Shown: positions 33,040 through 43,888 of the stretch, piece after piece
How positions within the stretch are numbered: the stretch's first letter is position 1
Layout: every line of letters begins with the position of its first letter
DNA from: Pisolithus tinctorius
Lineage: Eukaryota; Basidiomycota; Agaricomycetes; Boletales; Pisolithaceae
Direction of reading: 5' to 3'
Assembly (NCBI GenBank): GCA_024663395.1
Contig: JANFAH010000009.1
Coordinates: 310,001 to 374,000 of the forward strand
DNA: 64,000 bases
Notes under the pieces: model-generated
Seen by the model: the letters and a program-made list of their open reading frames with translations, nothing else
The model's database searches: none
Told to the model about the DNA's origin: nothing
Program-made: the position numbers and the translations under genes

Positions 33040-34633
33040 AGACCCCCTGTTGTTTCCCTTTTCAAGATTGATCAAACTGTCCCCAAGGCCCCTAAAGCCT
33101 CTACACCTGTTCAGAAGGTCTCTGTCAAAGAACTGAAACCCCTGAATGCCCACCTGAGGAGAAACCAAAGGTTCAGAAAGGTAAAGGACATGTTTCCAGC
33201 TGAATGCCAACCTGTACCAGGAGGTAAAGAAAGCATCCACATCCCTCTTGGTCCCAGAAACAACAGAAGGGTCTGACAGTGTCAGGAGGAAAGGGAGAAG
33301 GATATTCATCCTGGAACCTGTCTGCCAAGATGTCCTTTGGCAGTACCATGATGCACCTGCATTTGGACACCCTGGAGTAAAGGCAATGACAAAGAAAATG
33401 AATAAGTATGTCTGGTGGCCTGGAATGTACGAGTCCATCCATAGCTACTGCAAAGGATGCCCCTCTTGTCAGGCCAACAAGGTCAATACACATCCAATGA
33501 CACTGCTGGTCACCCCACATGATGTAGCAAAGAACCCTTTCCCCTTCAAGCAAGTCTCAATGGACCTCATAACAGACCTCCCCCTATCTGGAGGAAAGTA
33601 TGACTTGATCCTCACCATAGTGGACCAAGGGCTCACCAAAGGCATGTTCTTCCTACCAACTGCCAAAACTGTAGACAGTGTCAGTGTGGCAGACCTCTAC
33701 CATGCCTATGTCTACCCACATTGGGGCATTCCAGAAGCTGTCATCTCAGACCAAGGACCTCAATTCATCTCCACCTTCACTTGTGACCTCTACTGATCCC
33801 TCAGAATCGAATTGAAAGCCTCCACCACATACCACCCTCAGACCAATGGCAAGGCTGAACATGTAAACCAGGAGATCAGCACCTACCTGCACATGTACAT
33901 GGATATGGACCCTCACAACTGGCACACCAAACTCCTGGATGCCCAAATGGTGCACAACTCACATGTACACTCATCCCACAACCAAACACCATATTCACTC
34001 ATGTACAGCTTTGACCCAGCCCCCTATCCAACCAGGCAACCCCCAGTGGAGTCATTAGCTGGCAATTGACTAGAGCAGTTGGCCACCAATCAGGATGCCA
34101 CAATTATCACTCATAAAGAAGCACAGGAGTTAATGAAACAACAATCAAAACAGACCTACATGGAGTTCTCCATAGGAGGTAAGGTTTGGTTGGATGCCTC
34201 TGACCTAAAAAGGGATGTCCTGTTGAAGAAGCTTGCACCCCAACATCATGGCCCATTTGTGGTTTCTGAATGGATCAGCCTGGTCACCTACAAGCTCCAG
34301 CTTCCCCCTAACTGGTGAATACACCCCATCTTCCACACATCCAAACTCACCCCTTTTGTCAAAACAAAGGAGTATGGCCCAGCATGACCCCCACCTCCAC
34401 CAGATTTGGTAGGAGGCATTAGTGAATGGGAAGTCAAGGCTATACTTAAACACAAATGTGTGTGGAAAGTCAAGTCATTGTCTAAAGAGCCCAGTGAAAC
34501 CCCATGGCAAAAATACCTCTACCTTGTCAAGTGGCTCAGTTACCTGCATTCCCACAACAGTTGGGAAAGCAAGGACAACCTTATAAATGCCCCAGAGGTA
34601 CTTGGGGAGTACAAGTGCATCCATGACCTCTGA
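33040..34633 (+). pseudogene. Ty3/gypsy integrase and chromodomain fragment
   Basis: Zinc-binding HH..CC (YHDAPAFGHPG, YCKGCPSCQ), first Asp (VSMDLITDLP), second Asp (VISDQGPQF) and Glu (NGKAEHVNQEI) of the integrase core are all present. Then come the C-terminal domain (GGKVWLDASDL, KKLAPQHHGPF) and a chromodomain (EWEVKAILKHK, YLYLVKWLSY, SWESKDNL). Stops occur at about 33795, 34068, 34316 and 34386. RT, protease and Gag are missing to the left. CpG-free. It is followed by the LTR at 34807. Confidence 0.85.
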
Positions 34634-34806
34634 CCTGCTATCTCCTACACCCCCAATACCAAAAATCCTGGCTCTGACTACTTTGACAATGACTTCCATG
34701 CCAACATCAATGAACCCTATGACCCTTCCTGTCCCTACTTTGATTGCCATGCCAGCACCCCTCCTCACCTCTCAGAACCACCAGTATGCTCCCCTGGAGT
34801 GCTATG

Positions 34807-35505
34807 TGTTATGCCTGTGTCAGGGGTCTATCCTTTTTCATCACTCCCCCTCTTTTCACCTGGTTTTGTGAGTCATGTGTGTCACATGCCTCATCGCATT
34901 GTTTGTCCTTGTTATGACTGTCCTTGGAATCCTTGCCCCCTGAGCCCTTGGAAGTCTGGTGCTGGAGGTATTTCCAATACCTACTGATGCCACATAGGCC
35001 ACAGTCACCCTGACTTGGAGTTCTGATGCATCTTTGATGGACATCCCCTTGACTTGTTCTGACTTGTATAGGTTGTTTATTTATTGATCCAGTGTCAGGC
35101 TCCTTGCTGCATGTTGATTGCACAGCTGGTATAGCCTTTGTCTCCTGCCTACCCCTGTTGTTGACACCATATGACTCTTTACTATTTCATTGTTTACTGC
35201 TGTGGATACTTACCATCACCTTGGCATGACCTGTATGGTACTCTTGTCCTGAGGTATTTATACAGTCATACCATACTTTGTATCCTCAGTTTTTCAATAG
35301 CTTGCAACTCAGCTTATTCCTTTGGCTTCATCCTCATCTTCTCCCCATCGTGATCTCAGAAGAACTCACCAGTGGACAAGACCTTTGTCAGATATTGCCA
35401 ATAACACTGAGCCATAGGGGTTACAACAAGTTCGGCCTGTAGACTCCCCCCTCATGCCACTCATGACCAGTCCATTTGATGAAGTCACTTGGCTCAGGCA
35501 TAACA
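34807..35505 (+). repeat. LTR, TGTTATGCC...GGCATAACA family, copy 1
   Basis: 699 bp with 8-9-bp terminal inverted repeats. The same LTR, with differences mostly C/T or G/A, is at 55165-55844. It probably was the 3' LTR of the integrase fragment on its left. Confidence 0.82.
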
Positions 35506-35729
35506 AAATCAAAAAACTCTTGCAGTCTTCATGAGACTAACTTGTCTCCACCCTTCCATTGCACAAGCAAACACAGAAAAGGCACCCTCTACTCTTAATC
35601 AAATCCACCACTCTACAGGCAGCCATTAGGCTTTAATAGATTGCCTCCCTAGAGAACAGAAAATTTCCCCTTTATTACACTGACAGGTTTTCTATGGAAA
35701 ATAATTCCTCCCTCAGCCTTCATTGTCAC
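35506..35729. other. Unassigned spacer
   Basis: Short CpG-poor sequence between two LTRs; no feature seen. Confidence 0.3.
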
Positions 35730-36432
35730 TGTCATAACCATGCATTCACTCTAAGTCCCTACTCACTCCACACCAACTCCACCCAACTTCTGTCAGTTAC
35801 AAGCCATCTCTGCTCTGACTGCTGTCGGACTTGTGTTGCTCTCCTACTGGACCAAGTGGACCATTCTCTGAGGGGTCATGTGACTACCTTCGGACTTCTC
35901 CCTGACAGCATGCAGTCAGGTACTCTGCAGCATGTGCACCACATGGTCCAGCACCTGGACTGTTTCCTTTTCTGGATGATCTATGTTACCTGTTCATATG
36001 TCCTCCATCTACCCTTCATTCATTGTCTAGGAAGTTTTTACTTGAAAATTTCTGGGTCTCCATATGTCAGTTCTGATTCCAGTTACTGTACCTCTGTAGT
36101 GGTATAAAAGCATGTATCATACTCTGCTGTTCCTCAGTATGAATATCAACTTAGTTCCTACTCCTTCTGTCTCTGACCTCTGTCTGTTGGAGTTACCTCT
36201 GACTCTCCATCTGTACTCTCCCTCTGAAATACAAGGGCTGAGATTGTGCAAGGGGGTAGCACATGAGCTAAACCCAACACCCTCACTCTGCTCTGCCTTT
36301 GCTTCAGCAGATTTTATTCCTGCCACCACTCTGCCAGTCGGAGTTCTGCTTCCCCATGTCAGACTTGCTTCTGAACCACTCCCTAGACCTTGTTTAGCAT
36401 CAGAGTTGGTCAGAGTAGGCCCGAACTTGACA
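35730..36432 (+). repeat. 5' LTR of element 2
   Basis: 703 bp, TGTCATAACC...ACTTGACA. TATAAAA at 36103 precedes the start motif AGTATGAATAT (36136-36146), the CpG-lost form of AGTACGAATAT in element 1. It is strongly CpG-depleted. Confidence 0.88.
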
Positions 36433-36589
36433 GTCACTATCCATTAAAGTGTCTAATCAAGGAAAGCCAAAACCCCCAGTTCCTCCTAGGTTGAATCCAC
36501 TAGGACTTGGAAGAAACCCTCCCTTGCCTCCTATACCTCTAGGAAGACTATGACCATCAGCTACTGCAGCAAATCCTCATTTATCCTTT

Positions 36590-37745
36590 TTGTCCCATTT
36601 TAGGGAATCAGAAATCACACTTAGTTCAGAAGATGATGATCAGAAGTCAAATACTTCTTTTGGATCAGTCCTCAAAGAAGAACAAGAAGCCAATCAAACT
36701 AACATAACATCCATGACTGTCAGTCATGGAGAATCTGTCCCCAAGATGCCTCCTCACCAGTATACAGAGGATGAGATGAGACAGAGATTGGAGGAACAGA
36801 GAGCAGGCATGGCAGAGGAACTCCACTGGGCAATGCATGCAACAACAAGCGATCCATTCCCCTGAGGTGCACCTACTGACTCCACATTACGAGAGTGGTA
36901 CAGCCAGAACTCTGGAAAGGACATTCACCCAGAGTTCCCTGTTGGAGGGAACAGTAAGGGAAAGACCCAGTATGATGACAATGATGACTACTCAACATGG
37001 CCACCCAATGGAGGTCAGGAATTTAACATTGGGCAACCTGGAGAATATGATGGAAGCCACAATGGGCTTCAGACTTGGGTTACCCAAGTAGAAGGTTATC
37101 TCAATCTTAATTGACACATTTATAACATGGAAGTGCTCAAGATTTCATTCACCCTTATGTATATGACCAAGGGAATGGCAGTGTCCTTCACAGAAAATTA
37201 CCAGAATGAGAACAAACTTCTCAACAGAACTATCTACTACACCCATACTTTCCAAATGTTCATTGAATGGTTAAGAGCTACTTTCGAATCTGGAGATCAA
37301 ACTGTGCTCGCCATCCTTCACCTCTCGGACATCAAACAAGGAACTCATGAACTTGAGGCTTATATCACTGAATTTACTGGACTGGTCAATAAAGCCCAGT
37401 TGAAAGAAGAATTGCATGAAGCCAGGATTTTCTTTGGTAAAGGCCTTAATAAGGAGTACCATGACTGGATCTTGAACTCTGGACAAGCACCTTCTACAGT
37501 GGTCAAATGGATCAGGGTTGCTGGAGAGGCTCACACAGCCATTGCCATGCAGCACATCCTGGAAGGGAAGGAATCTTGGTATGAATGGAAGTATATTCAT
37601 TTCTGCAGAAATAACCGAGATCCTAATGCAATGGGTGTTGACAAATGAAAGCAAAACATGCACTGATCAGGATCAGAGGTCACCTGTAATAATTGCCAAG
37701 AGAAGGGTCACTACAAATGTGATTGTAAGAAGAAACAGCTATCCA
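36590..37745 (+). pseudogene. Element 2 Gag with zinc knuckle
   Basis: Frame 36590-36865 begins MSHFRESEITLSSEDDDQKS; another frame (37127-37648) gives the Gag core (MFIEWLRATFESGDQ, DIKQGTHELEAYITEFTGL, NKEYHDWIL). A CCHC knuckle (CNNCQEKGHYKCDC) lies at about 37688-37732 in a third frame. At least three interruptions. Confidence 0.8.
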
Positions 37746-37949
37746 ATGTTTGTGTGGTGGTTGCTGAGGATGGAACAAGGACCACCTATGTTGGGAACTG
37801 GGAAGCAAATGATGAAGAGAAGAAGCTGTTGGGTTTTTAAGGAGGACTGCTGAATCACCTGCTACAGTCAGTCCTGTTTCTGTATTGACAGCTAAATGTA
37901 CCTCTATAAATGATGAATCTCCTATGTGAATCTGTTCTCCACTTGGATT

Positions 37950-39637
37950 GGTCATTTTACCAGATTACAAAGCAGGTATTTGGGCATGCATCGACTTGGG
38001 AGCTGAGGTCTCCATCATTTCTGAACAAATGGTCCAGAAACTTAAAATACTGACTTATTGAGTCAAACAAAAATTCAAGACCACATCATTTACCAGGAAA
38101 GACGAAGAATGGGTCACCCAAAAGGTAACCCTGAAAATGGAGATCAAGAATCAAATTATATGAGTCAAGTGCTATGTCAGCCCTCTCATAGGGAAAGAAC
38201 ACATTCTCCTTGGGATGCCCTTTCTCAAGGAATTCAAACCATGTATGAACTGGGAAACCAGGAAGATTACATGCTGGGATGATGGGTTTGTATATCCTGA
38301 AGAGAATGCTAATGTTTCACAGGTAGTGTCTTCTGACACAACCAGTTCAAGGGAACCTTCTGGTTTTCCCCTGGAAGTGGTTATTAACAAAACAACCTTA
38401 TCTACAGAACTGGAAGTGGCAGTAGCTTCTGGAAAGGAGAAGGTTTGCCTTCCAGAACGATATCAGAAATTTGCTAGAGTTTTCACCAAAGATGACATTC
38501 CTCTACTGAAACATCAACCAGGATTGGATCATGAAATCTGGTTGAAAGATGGTTTTAAACCCAAGAAGGCAGCAGTATACCCAATGTCACCTGACAAACT
38601 GAAAGTTGTAGATGAATTCCTTGATGAAAATCTCAAATGCAAAAAGATTCATCCATCAGCATCGCCTCAAGCAGCACCAGTGTTCTTCATGGCAAAGAAA
38701 GATGGGAAGAAGCAATTAATTCAAGACTATTGCTATCTTAATTTGTTCACCATTCAAGATGCACACCCATTGCCAAATGCTCAAGCCTTGTTCAATGAGT
38801 TGGTCAAATCAAAATATTATGCTAAGTTTGATATCCATTGGGGTTTTACTAACCTTCATGTTAAAGAAGGAGATGAGTGGAAAGGAGCATTCATCATGCC
38901 CAGAGGGCTGTTTGAACCTACAGTAATGTTCTTTGGACAGTGTAACTCACCTCCCTCTTTCCAAAGGTATATGGACAAAACCTTTGAATCTCAAAGAGGA
39001 AAACAAGTAGGATATATGGATGATGTTGTGATACACACCAAGACAATCAAGGAACTTTGGAAACATGTTTGGGAGTTCCTGGAGATATGCAAAAAGGAGG
39101 AGTTATGGTTGAAAATCAGCAAATGCTGTTTTGAAGCCAAAGAAGTCAAATTCCTTGGAATGATCATTGGAAAGGGACAAATGGAAACTTTGCCGACCAA
39201 GACCGATGCCATCTCTACATGGGAAGCCCCTGACAATCTTACCAGGCTTCGATGATTCCTTGGATTCTGCAATTTCTACTGAAAGTTTATCCCCTCCTTC
39301 TCAAGCATCACTAGGCCCCTGCATGACCTCACCAAGAAAGGAGTGTCCTATCAATGGACTCCTGAGAGAGAGGTGGCTTTTGAAAGGCTAAAAACCCTGT
39401 TATGCTCATCTCTGGTCCTCACCATCCCAGACTTTTCCAAACCATTCACCCTCTTTACTGATGCCTCAAAGCTAGGAACTGGCATGGTTCTCACACAAAA
39501 AGGTGCAGATAATGAATGGCACCCCTGCTCCTACCTGTCACAGTCTCTAGTCAGTGCAGAGCAGCAGTATCAAGTCTATGACCTGGAGATGTTGGCCATC
39601 ATTCAGGCATTAAAAGCTTTCTGCTGTGAGGAAATAT
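37950..39637 (+). pseudogene. Element 2 protease, reverse transcriptase and start of RNase H
   Basis: The protease motif reads CIDLGAEVSIIS (37990-38025), where the family has D-S/T-G-A, so the residue after the catalytic Asp is changed. The RT frame 38215-39255 has HEIWLKDGFKPKKAAVYPMS, YAKFDIHWGFTNLHV, the catalytic YMDD (GYMDDVVIHT, about 39010) and KFLGMIIGKGQM. A stop at 39253 separates FLGFCNFY. RNase H starts with FTLFTDASKLGTGMVL (39343-39637) and is cut by an insertion. Confidence 0.85.
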
Positions 39638-39998
39638 AATTGTGTGGATTGAGGCCAGGGTAGAGGAATCTGAGAGGGAGAGAGTAAGACCAAAGGGGCT
39701 CCTATAGCCTGAGCAAGGGAATGAAGGGGTAGGGAACTGTCTAGGACTGTCTGGGGCAGTTTTTCTCCTGTTCTCATCTTTGGGGGTAACTCGTCTATTG
39801 GTAAAAACTTACAGTACAAACAAACTGTAAGTAAGTGCTGACTAAGCACACAAACAGCGAACTATACTACTCAAGTATAGTACCCACAGCAGTAAGTACA
39901 AACAATAAAACAAATACATAAAATAGAAATTAATACCCAATCCCATGGTAAGGAGATCTCTCTCCTTACACTGCCCTTACCTCCTTCCCCAGTAGAAA
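39638..39998. mobile_element. Non-coding insertion in element 2 RNase H
   Basis: RNase H breaks off at CCEE and resumes after about 360 bp with FTNHKNLEYYHKLQQLTPHQ. The inserted sequence has no frame and no clear inverted ends. It ends with an imperfect hairpin GTAAGGAGA..TCTCCTTAC (39951-39970). It could be a SINE or a small non-autonomous element. Confidence 0.45.
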
Positions 39999-41891
39999 CC
40001 AACCATTGTTTTCACCAATCACAAGAATTTGGAATACTATCACAAACTGCAGCAGTTAACCCCACACCAAGCTCACTGGCTGCCACCATCCAGTCCTATC
40101 CTATTCATTTTTCCTGGCAGGCTGGTTGCCTCCAAGTCCCTGCTGACACCTTGTCCTGCAAAGGGACTCTTGAGGAGCCTGCCCCTGTGGCCACAGTTCT
40201 CCCAGGGAACCTTTGGCTTTCAGAGGGGGTGGATCCCCATGTTCACCTCATTTTGCCCACTTTTTCACTTACAAAACTACAAAAACAACAGAAAATCAAC
40301 CATCTGACCCATGTGGGATGAACTCCCAGCATGGATTGATCGCAGTCACAACACCCCAAACACTTATTCCCACCCTCCTGAGGAACAATCAAAAGGGAAA
40401 AAAAGGAACCTGACACTCGCCCAATGAGGAACTCAGTTAAAGAGCTAGGGAGTGTATGCAATTTCTGTGGAACTGTACAAGTGCATCAAGAATGACATGT
40501 CAAAGGACTCAACAGGCCTGGAACCAAGGGGTAATGTCACTATTGTGGAAGATGGAACAAAATGATTTGGAACTACTTGGCTGTACATTCCTCCTAATGA
40601 CCACAAACACTGCATGTGCTCTTACCATGATCACGAGTCAGCCAGTCACCCTGGACAAAAGGCTTATGTTCACCAAGATGCACAAGGAAGTATGGTGGGA
40701 AGGTATGAGAAAAAGACATTAGGGCTTACATGGCAGGGTGTCCCCTCTGCCAAACCACCAAGGTTGTCATGCACCCACCTACTCCACTGGTCGTTCCCCA
40801 TTCAGCCCCTAAAACCATGTTTCCATTCCAACAAAATATCTATGGATCTCATCATGGATCTCCCCATCTGGGAGAACAAAAATACAACACAATTCTCACA
40901 GTTGTTGATCAGGGACTTACTAAAGACACCCTGTTCATTCTGTGTCATAAAACTATTGACTCCTGTCAGGATTGCCCAACTCTTCCATCATTCATCTATT
41001 CCCAATTTGGGGTCCCAAGAATCAGTAATCTCAGATTGAGGACCTCAATTTGCTTCGTCCTTTACAAAGGGAGCTTTATAAAGCATAGGGGTCACCCCAA
41101 ACTTTCGACTGGGTATCACCCCCAGACCAACAGGGAAAGTGAGTGAGTAAACCAAGAAGTTGAAGGGTACTTACATCTTTACTGTGCAGAAAGTCCAAAC
41201 TCATGGGCTGTCAAACTACCCTTGGCCAAGTTCACTACCATAATTCTCGATCCATTCCATGCATTGAATGACCCTGTTTTCCCTCCTTCTGGGATATGAC
41301 CCATCACCATACCCTGACAAATGACTTACCACAGTCCCCTTGGTAGACAAAAGACTGGAATGCCTTGTGTCAAATAGAGATGTCACAATCCTGGTGCATA
41401 AAAAAGCACAGGAGTTGATGCATTTGCACAGCACATGGAACCTATGAGTCACCCAGAGTCAGAGATCAAGTCCTCTTGGATGTTGGGCACCTTAGGATCA
41501 AAAACCAGTGTGACAAGATTGTGCCCTGACATCTCAGACCCTTCAAGGTGACTCAGGTGGTATCACCTGTGGCATTTCAACTTGAGTTACCATCAACTTG
41601 GAAGGTCCATCTGGTGTTCCATGCCTTGGTGCATCTTCCCATTTACCAAAAACAACACTTATGGAGCTGCACCTGCAGCACCCTTGCCCAAATTGGTGGA
41701 TGATGAAATTGAATGGGAGGTCAGTCATAATCAATCACAAGACTGATGGTCATCAAGGGCAGCACAAGTATTTGGTCAAGTGGAAAGGATCCCCTCATTT
41801 GTCAAATACCTGGGAAACTGAAGAACATATAAAGGACCATGCATCAGAAGCCCTTGACCAGTACAAGCTCACTCAACACCTGAGAAGTTAA
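39999..41891 (+). pseudogene. Element 2 RNase H end, integrase and chromodomain
   Basis: TNHKNLEYYHKL (about 40005) completes RNase H. Integrase pieces in several frames include EVWWEGM (about 40690), LCQTTKVVMHPP, TVVDQGLTKDTLF (about 40900) and YHPQTN (41116). The chromodomain is at 41690-41870 (IEWEVSHNQ in one frame; KYLVKWKGSPHLSNTWETEE in the next). Heavily decayed. Confidence 0.8.
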
Positions 41892-41924
41892 ATGGATTCC
41901 CCTTGCTCTGTCAACACTGAAAAC

Positions 41925-43265
41925 AACTATGCAGACCTCTGTGAATCCCTTTACCACCCCACCTCCAACTTCCCTGAGCTACTCATCCCCCCCATCACCA
42001 TCTATACATCATCCCCTCCCCTGTCCACCCACCACTGGTCTTCCTGACTCAGACACCTCATCCCTGGTCTCACAGTACCAGGTACCCTCACCACCCTGTC
42101 ACCTGCCTCTACAACTGCATCCATACCAGGGCTTCTCAGTCCATCATGTCCCTGCCCCCAAGGCCAGAGTCTCTCAAGGAAGGGAAAGTAACCAGCAAGG
42201 AAAGGGAAAGGATAAAGAGACAGCTGGCCATGACAACCAGTCATGGCGGAACCCAGAGTGACTCCCCCAATGCTCCCAATCTCCCACCTTCACACTGCCT
42301 TCACCTCCTACTCCAAAGGGCCTGGTCATGCTGCCCTTGATCTCCTTGCAACAGTCACCCTCTGCCAGGATGAACAAGCTGCAATTACCAATTGCAGCAA
42401 GTGACTACCTTGACATTGTTAGGGCACTTGAATGTCTTCCACAATGAGGACAACATTGATGGGTGCTCACCAGAACAGGTTAAATATTTGGGTTGTTGTC
42501 TGAAATCTACAGAGCATCAGACATGATCAGTTGATGCATCAGCAAGATACATACCTGAAAACTTAGTGGAACCATGCCCCTATCAGAGGTGATAATGATC
42601 AACATGCTCAAAAGAGGATATGCAGAGGTATTAGAAGCGGTCACCAGAGGCACTTACCATCACTTCATGATCAACAGCTTGGGGAGTTCCTTGTGCCCCC
42701 TGCTTCATGACTTCTTGATCGCATTAAACCAAAGAAGGAAGAAGTGGCCATCGAGATGGAACAGAAAGCTGAGAAGCGTGGGAAGTGGAATGGCAACTTC
42801 TCAAACTGGGAATGGTCGATCAGAGCTTGTTGTTTAAAAGAGGTTGGTGCTCGCCTTGGGACAGGAACTCATAATTCCACTTGGGAGGTGTTACTACAGG
42901 ATGTGTCATGGGCTGGAATCCACAAACACTATCACAATGCCATCCATGCCACTGATCCCTATTCCTGCAACTACCCTTTGTCCCTGTCCCTGCTGATCAA
43001 ACTTTGATACTATCTCAGAGGACTACTTCCAATCCCAGATGGACACCTGCTCTGACCCCACACTTGCTTTCAATGCCACTACCTGGGACATTGGTCCTGC
43101 CATAATGGGTGTGGCTCCAAGTATACACCATCCCTCGAAGAGCCACCCTCTCCATTGCCACCTTGCCCATTGCTGGTAAAACCCACTCTCATGTCTATAC
43201 CACTTGCAGACCCCTTTCCACCTGCCTGCAGAATGCTCAAGCCTCATCCTCAAGGGTCTGAGGAC
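41925..43265 (+). pseudogene. Region between chromodomain and 3' LTR of element 2, possible accessory ORF
   Basis: More than 1.3 kb lies between the end of pol and the polypurine tract. Ser/Pro-rich frame 41929-42261 is followed by 42744-43007 (NFSNWEWSIRACCLKEVGA, LQDVSWAGIHKHYHN), which looks like remnant coding sequence. The first part resembles 55885-56030 (both contain NPFTTP). The function is unknown. Confidence 0.35.
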
Positions 43266-43269
43266 CTTA

Positions 43270-43283
43270 GTGGGGGGGGGGGG
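43270..43283 (+). other. Polypurine tract of element 2
   Basis: A run of about twelve G directly precedes the 3' LTR start TGTCATAACC. Confidence 0.75.
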
Positions 43284-43693
43284 TGTCATAACCATGCATT
43301 CACTCTAGGTCTTTAACTCACTCCACACCCTCTTCCACTGGTCATGTCGCTCACTCTGCACCACTCCGCCCACCTTCTGTCGTCTACCACCATCTCTGCT
43401 CCAAACTGCTGTCGGACTTGTGTTGTTTCCGCTACTGGCCAAGCAGACCATTCTCTGAGTGGTCATGTGAACTACCTTTGGACCTCTCCTTGACAGCATG
43501 CAGTCAGGTACTCCACAGCATGTGGCACTGCATGGTCCAGCATCTGGACTGTTTCCTTTTCTGGATGTTCTATGTTACCCATTCATATGTCCTCCGTCTA
43601 CCCTTCATTCGTCATCTAGGAAGTTTTTACTTGAAAATTTCTGGGTCTCTGTATGTCAGTTCCAGTTCCAGTTACTGTACCTCTGTAACAGTA
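43284..43693 (+). repeat. 3' LTR of element 2, left piece
   Basis: Matches 35730-36102 with an extra ~37 bp near the start, and keeps more CpG than the 5' LTR. Breaks at AACAGTA, within the TATA box; continues at 54826. Confidence 0.88.
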
Positions 43694-43695
43694 TT

Positions 43696-43725
43696 CCTGG
43701 ACGCCGTTAGGCCCAGGTCTGTAAA
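43696..43725 (+). repeat. Helitron 5' terminal repeat and hairpin
   Basis: CCTGGACGCC pairs with the inverted copy at 54799-54808. It also folds locally with GGCCCAGG around a GTTA loop, with one bulge. A second inverted pair, CCGGAC and GTCCGG, follows within the next 80 bp. Confidence 0.6.
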
Positions 43726-43888
43726 CTCTTTGTCGTCCACGATCATACCGGACTTAACGGGACCGTTAGGTCCGGTCACGTGCAGGGTGGGATTGGGGAG
43801 AGTCGGAATTTTGGGGTTTACCCGCCACCATTCGGAACGTTGTGCAATCTGCTGTCCTATCTGTCGGCAGCATATTGTGTAACGAAAT

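Larger units (their letters stand above)
35730..43693 (+). mobile_element. Ty3/gypsy chromodomain LTR retrotransposon (element 2), left part before the Helitron
   Basis: Plus-strand element with 5' LTR (35730-36432), gag, protease, RT, RNase H, integrase, chromodomain, a further non-pol region, polypurine tract and a 3' LTR. The 3' LTR begins at 43284, is cut at 43693 by the Helitron and continues at 54826-55156. All genes have stops, and pol carries an insertion at about 39638-39998. Flanks (GTCAC and GGGGG) do not form a clean duplication. Confidence 0.88.

Noticed and set aside
31095..35505. One complete LTR element between the LTR at 31095 and that at 34807
   Set aside because: The two LTRs are unrelated in sequence and there is no target duplication, so they do not pair.
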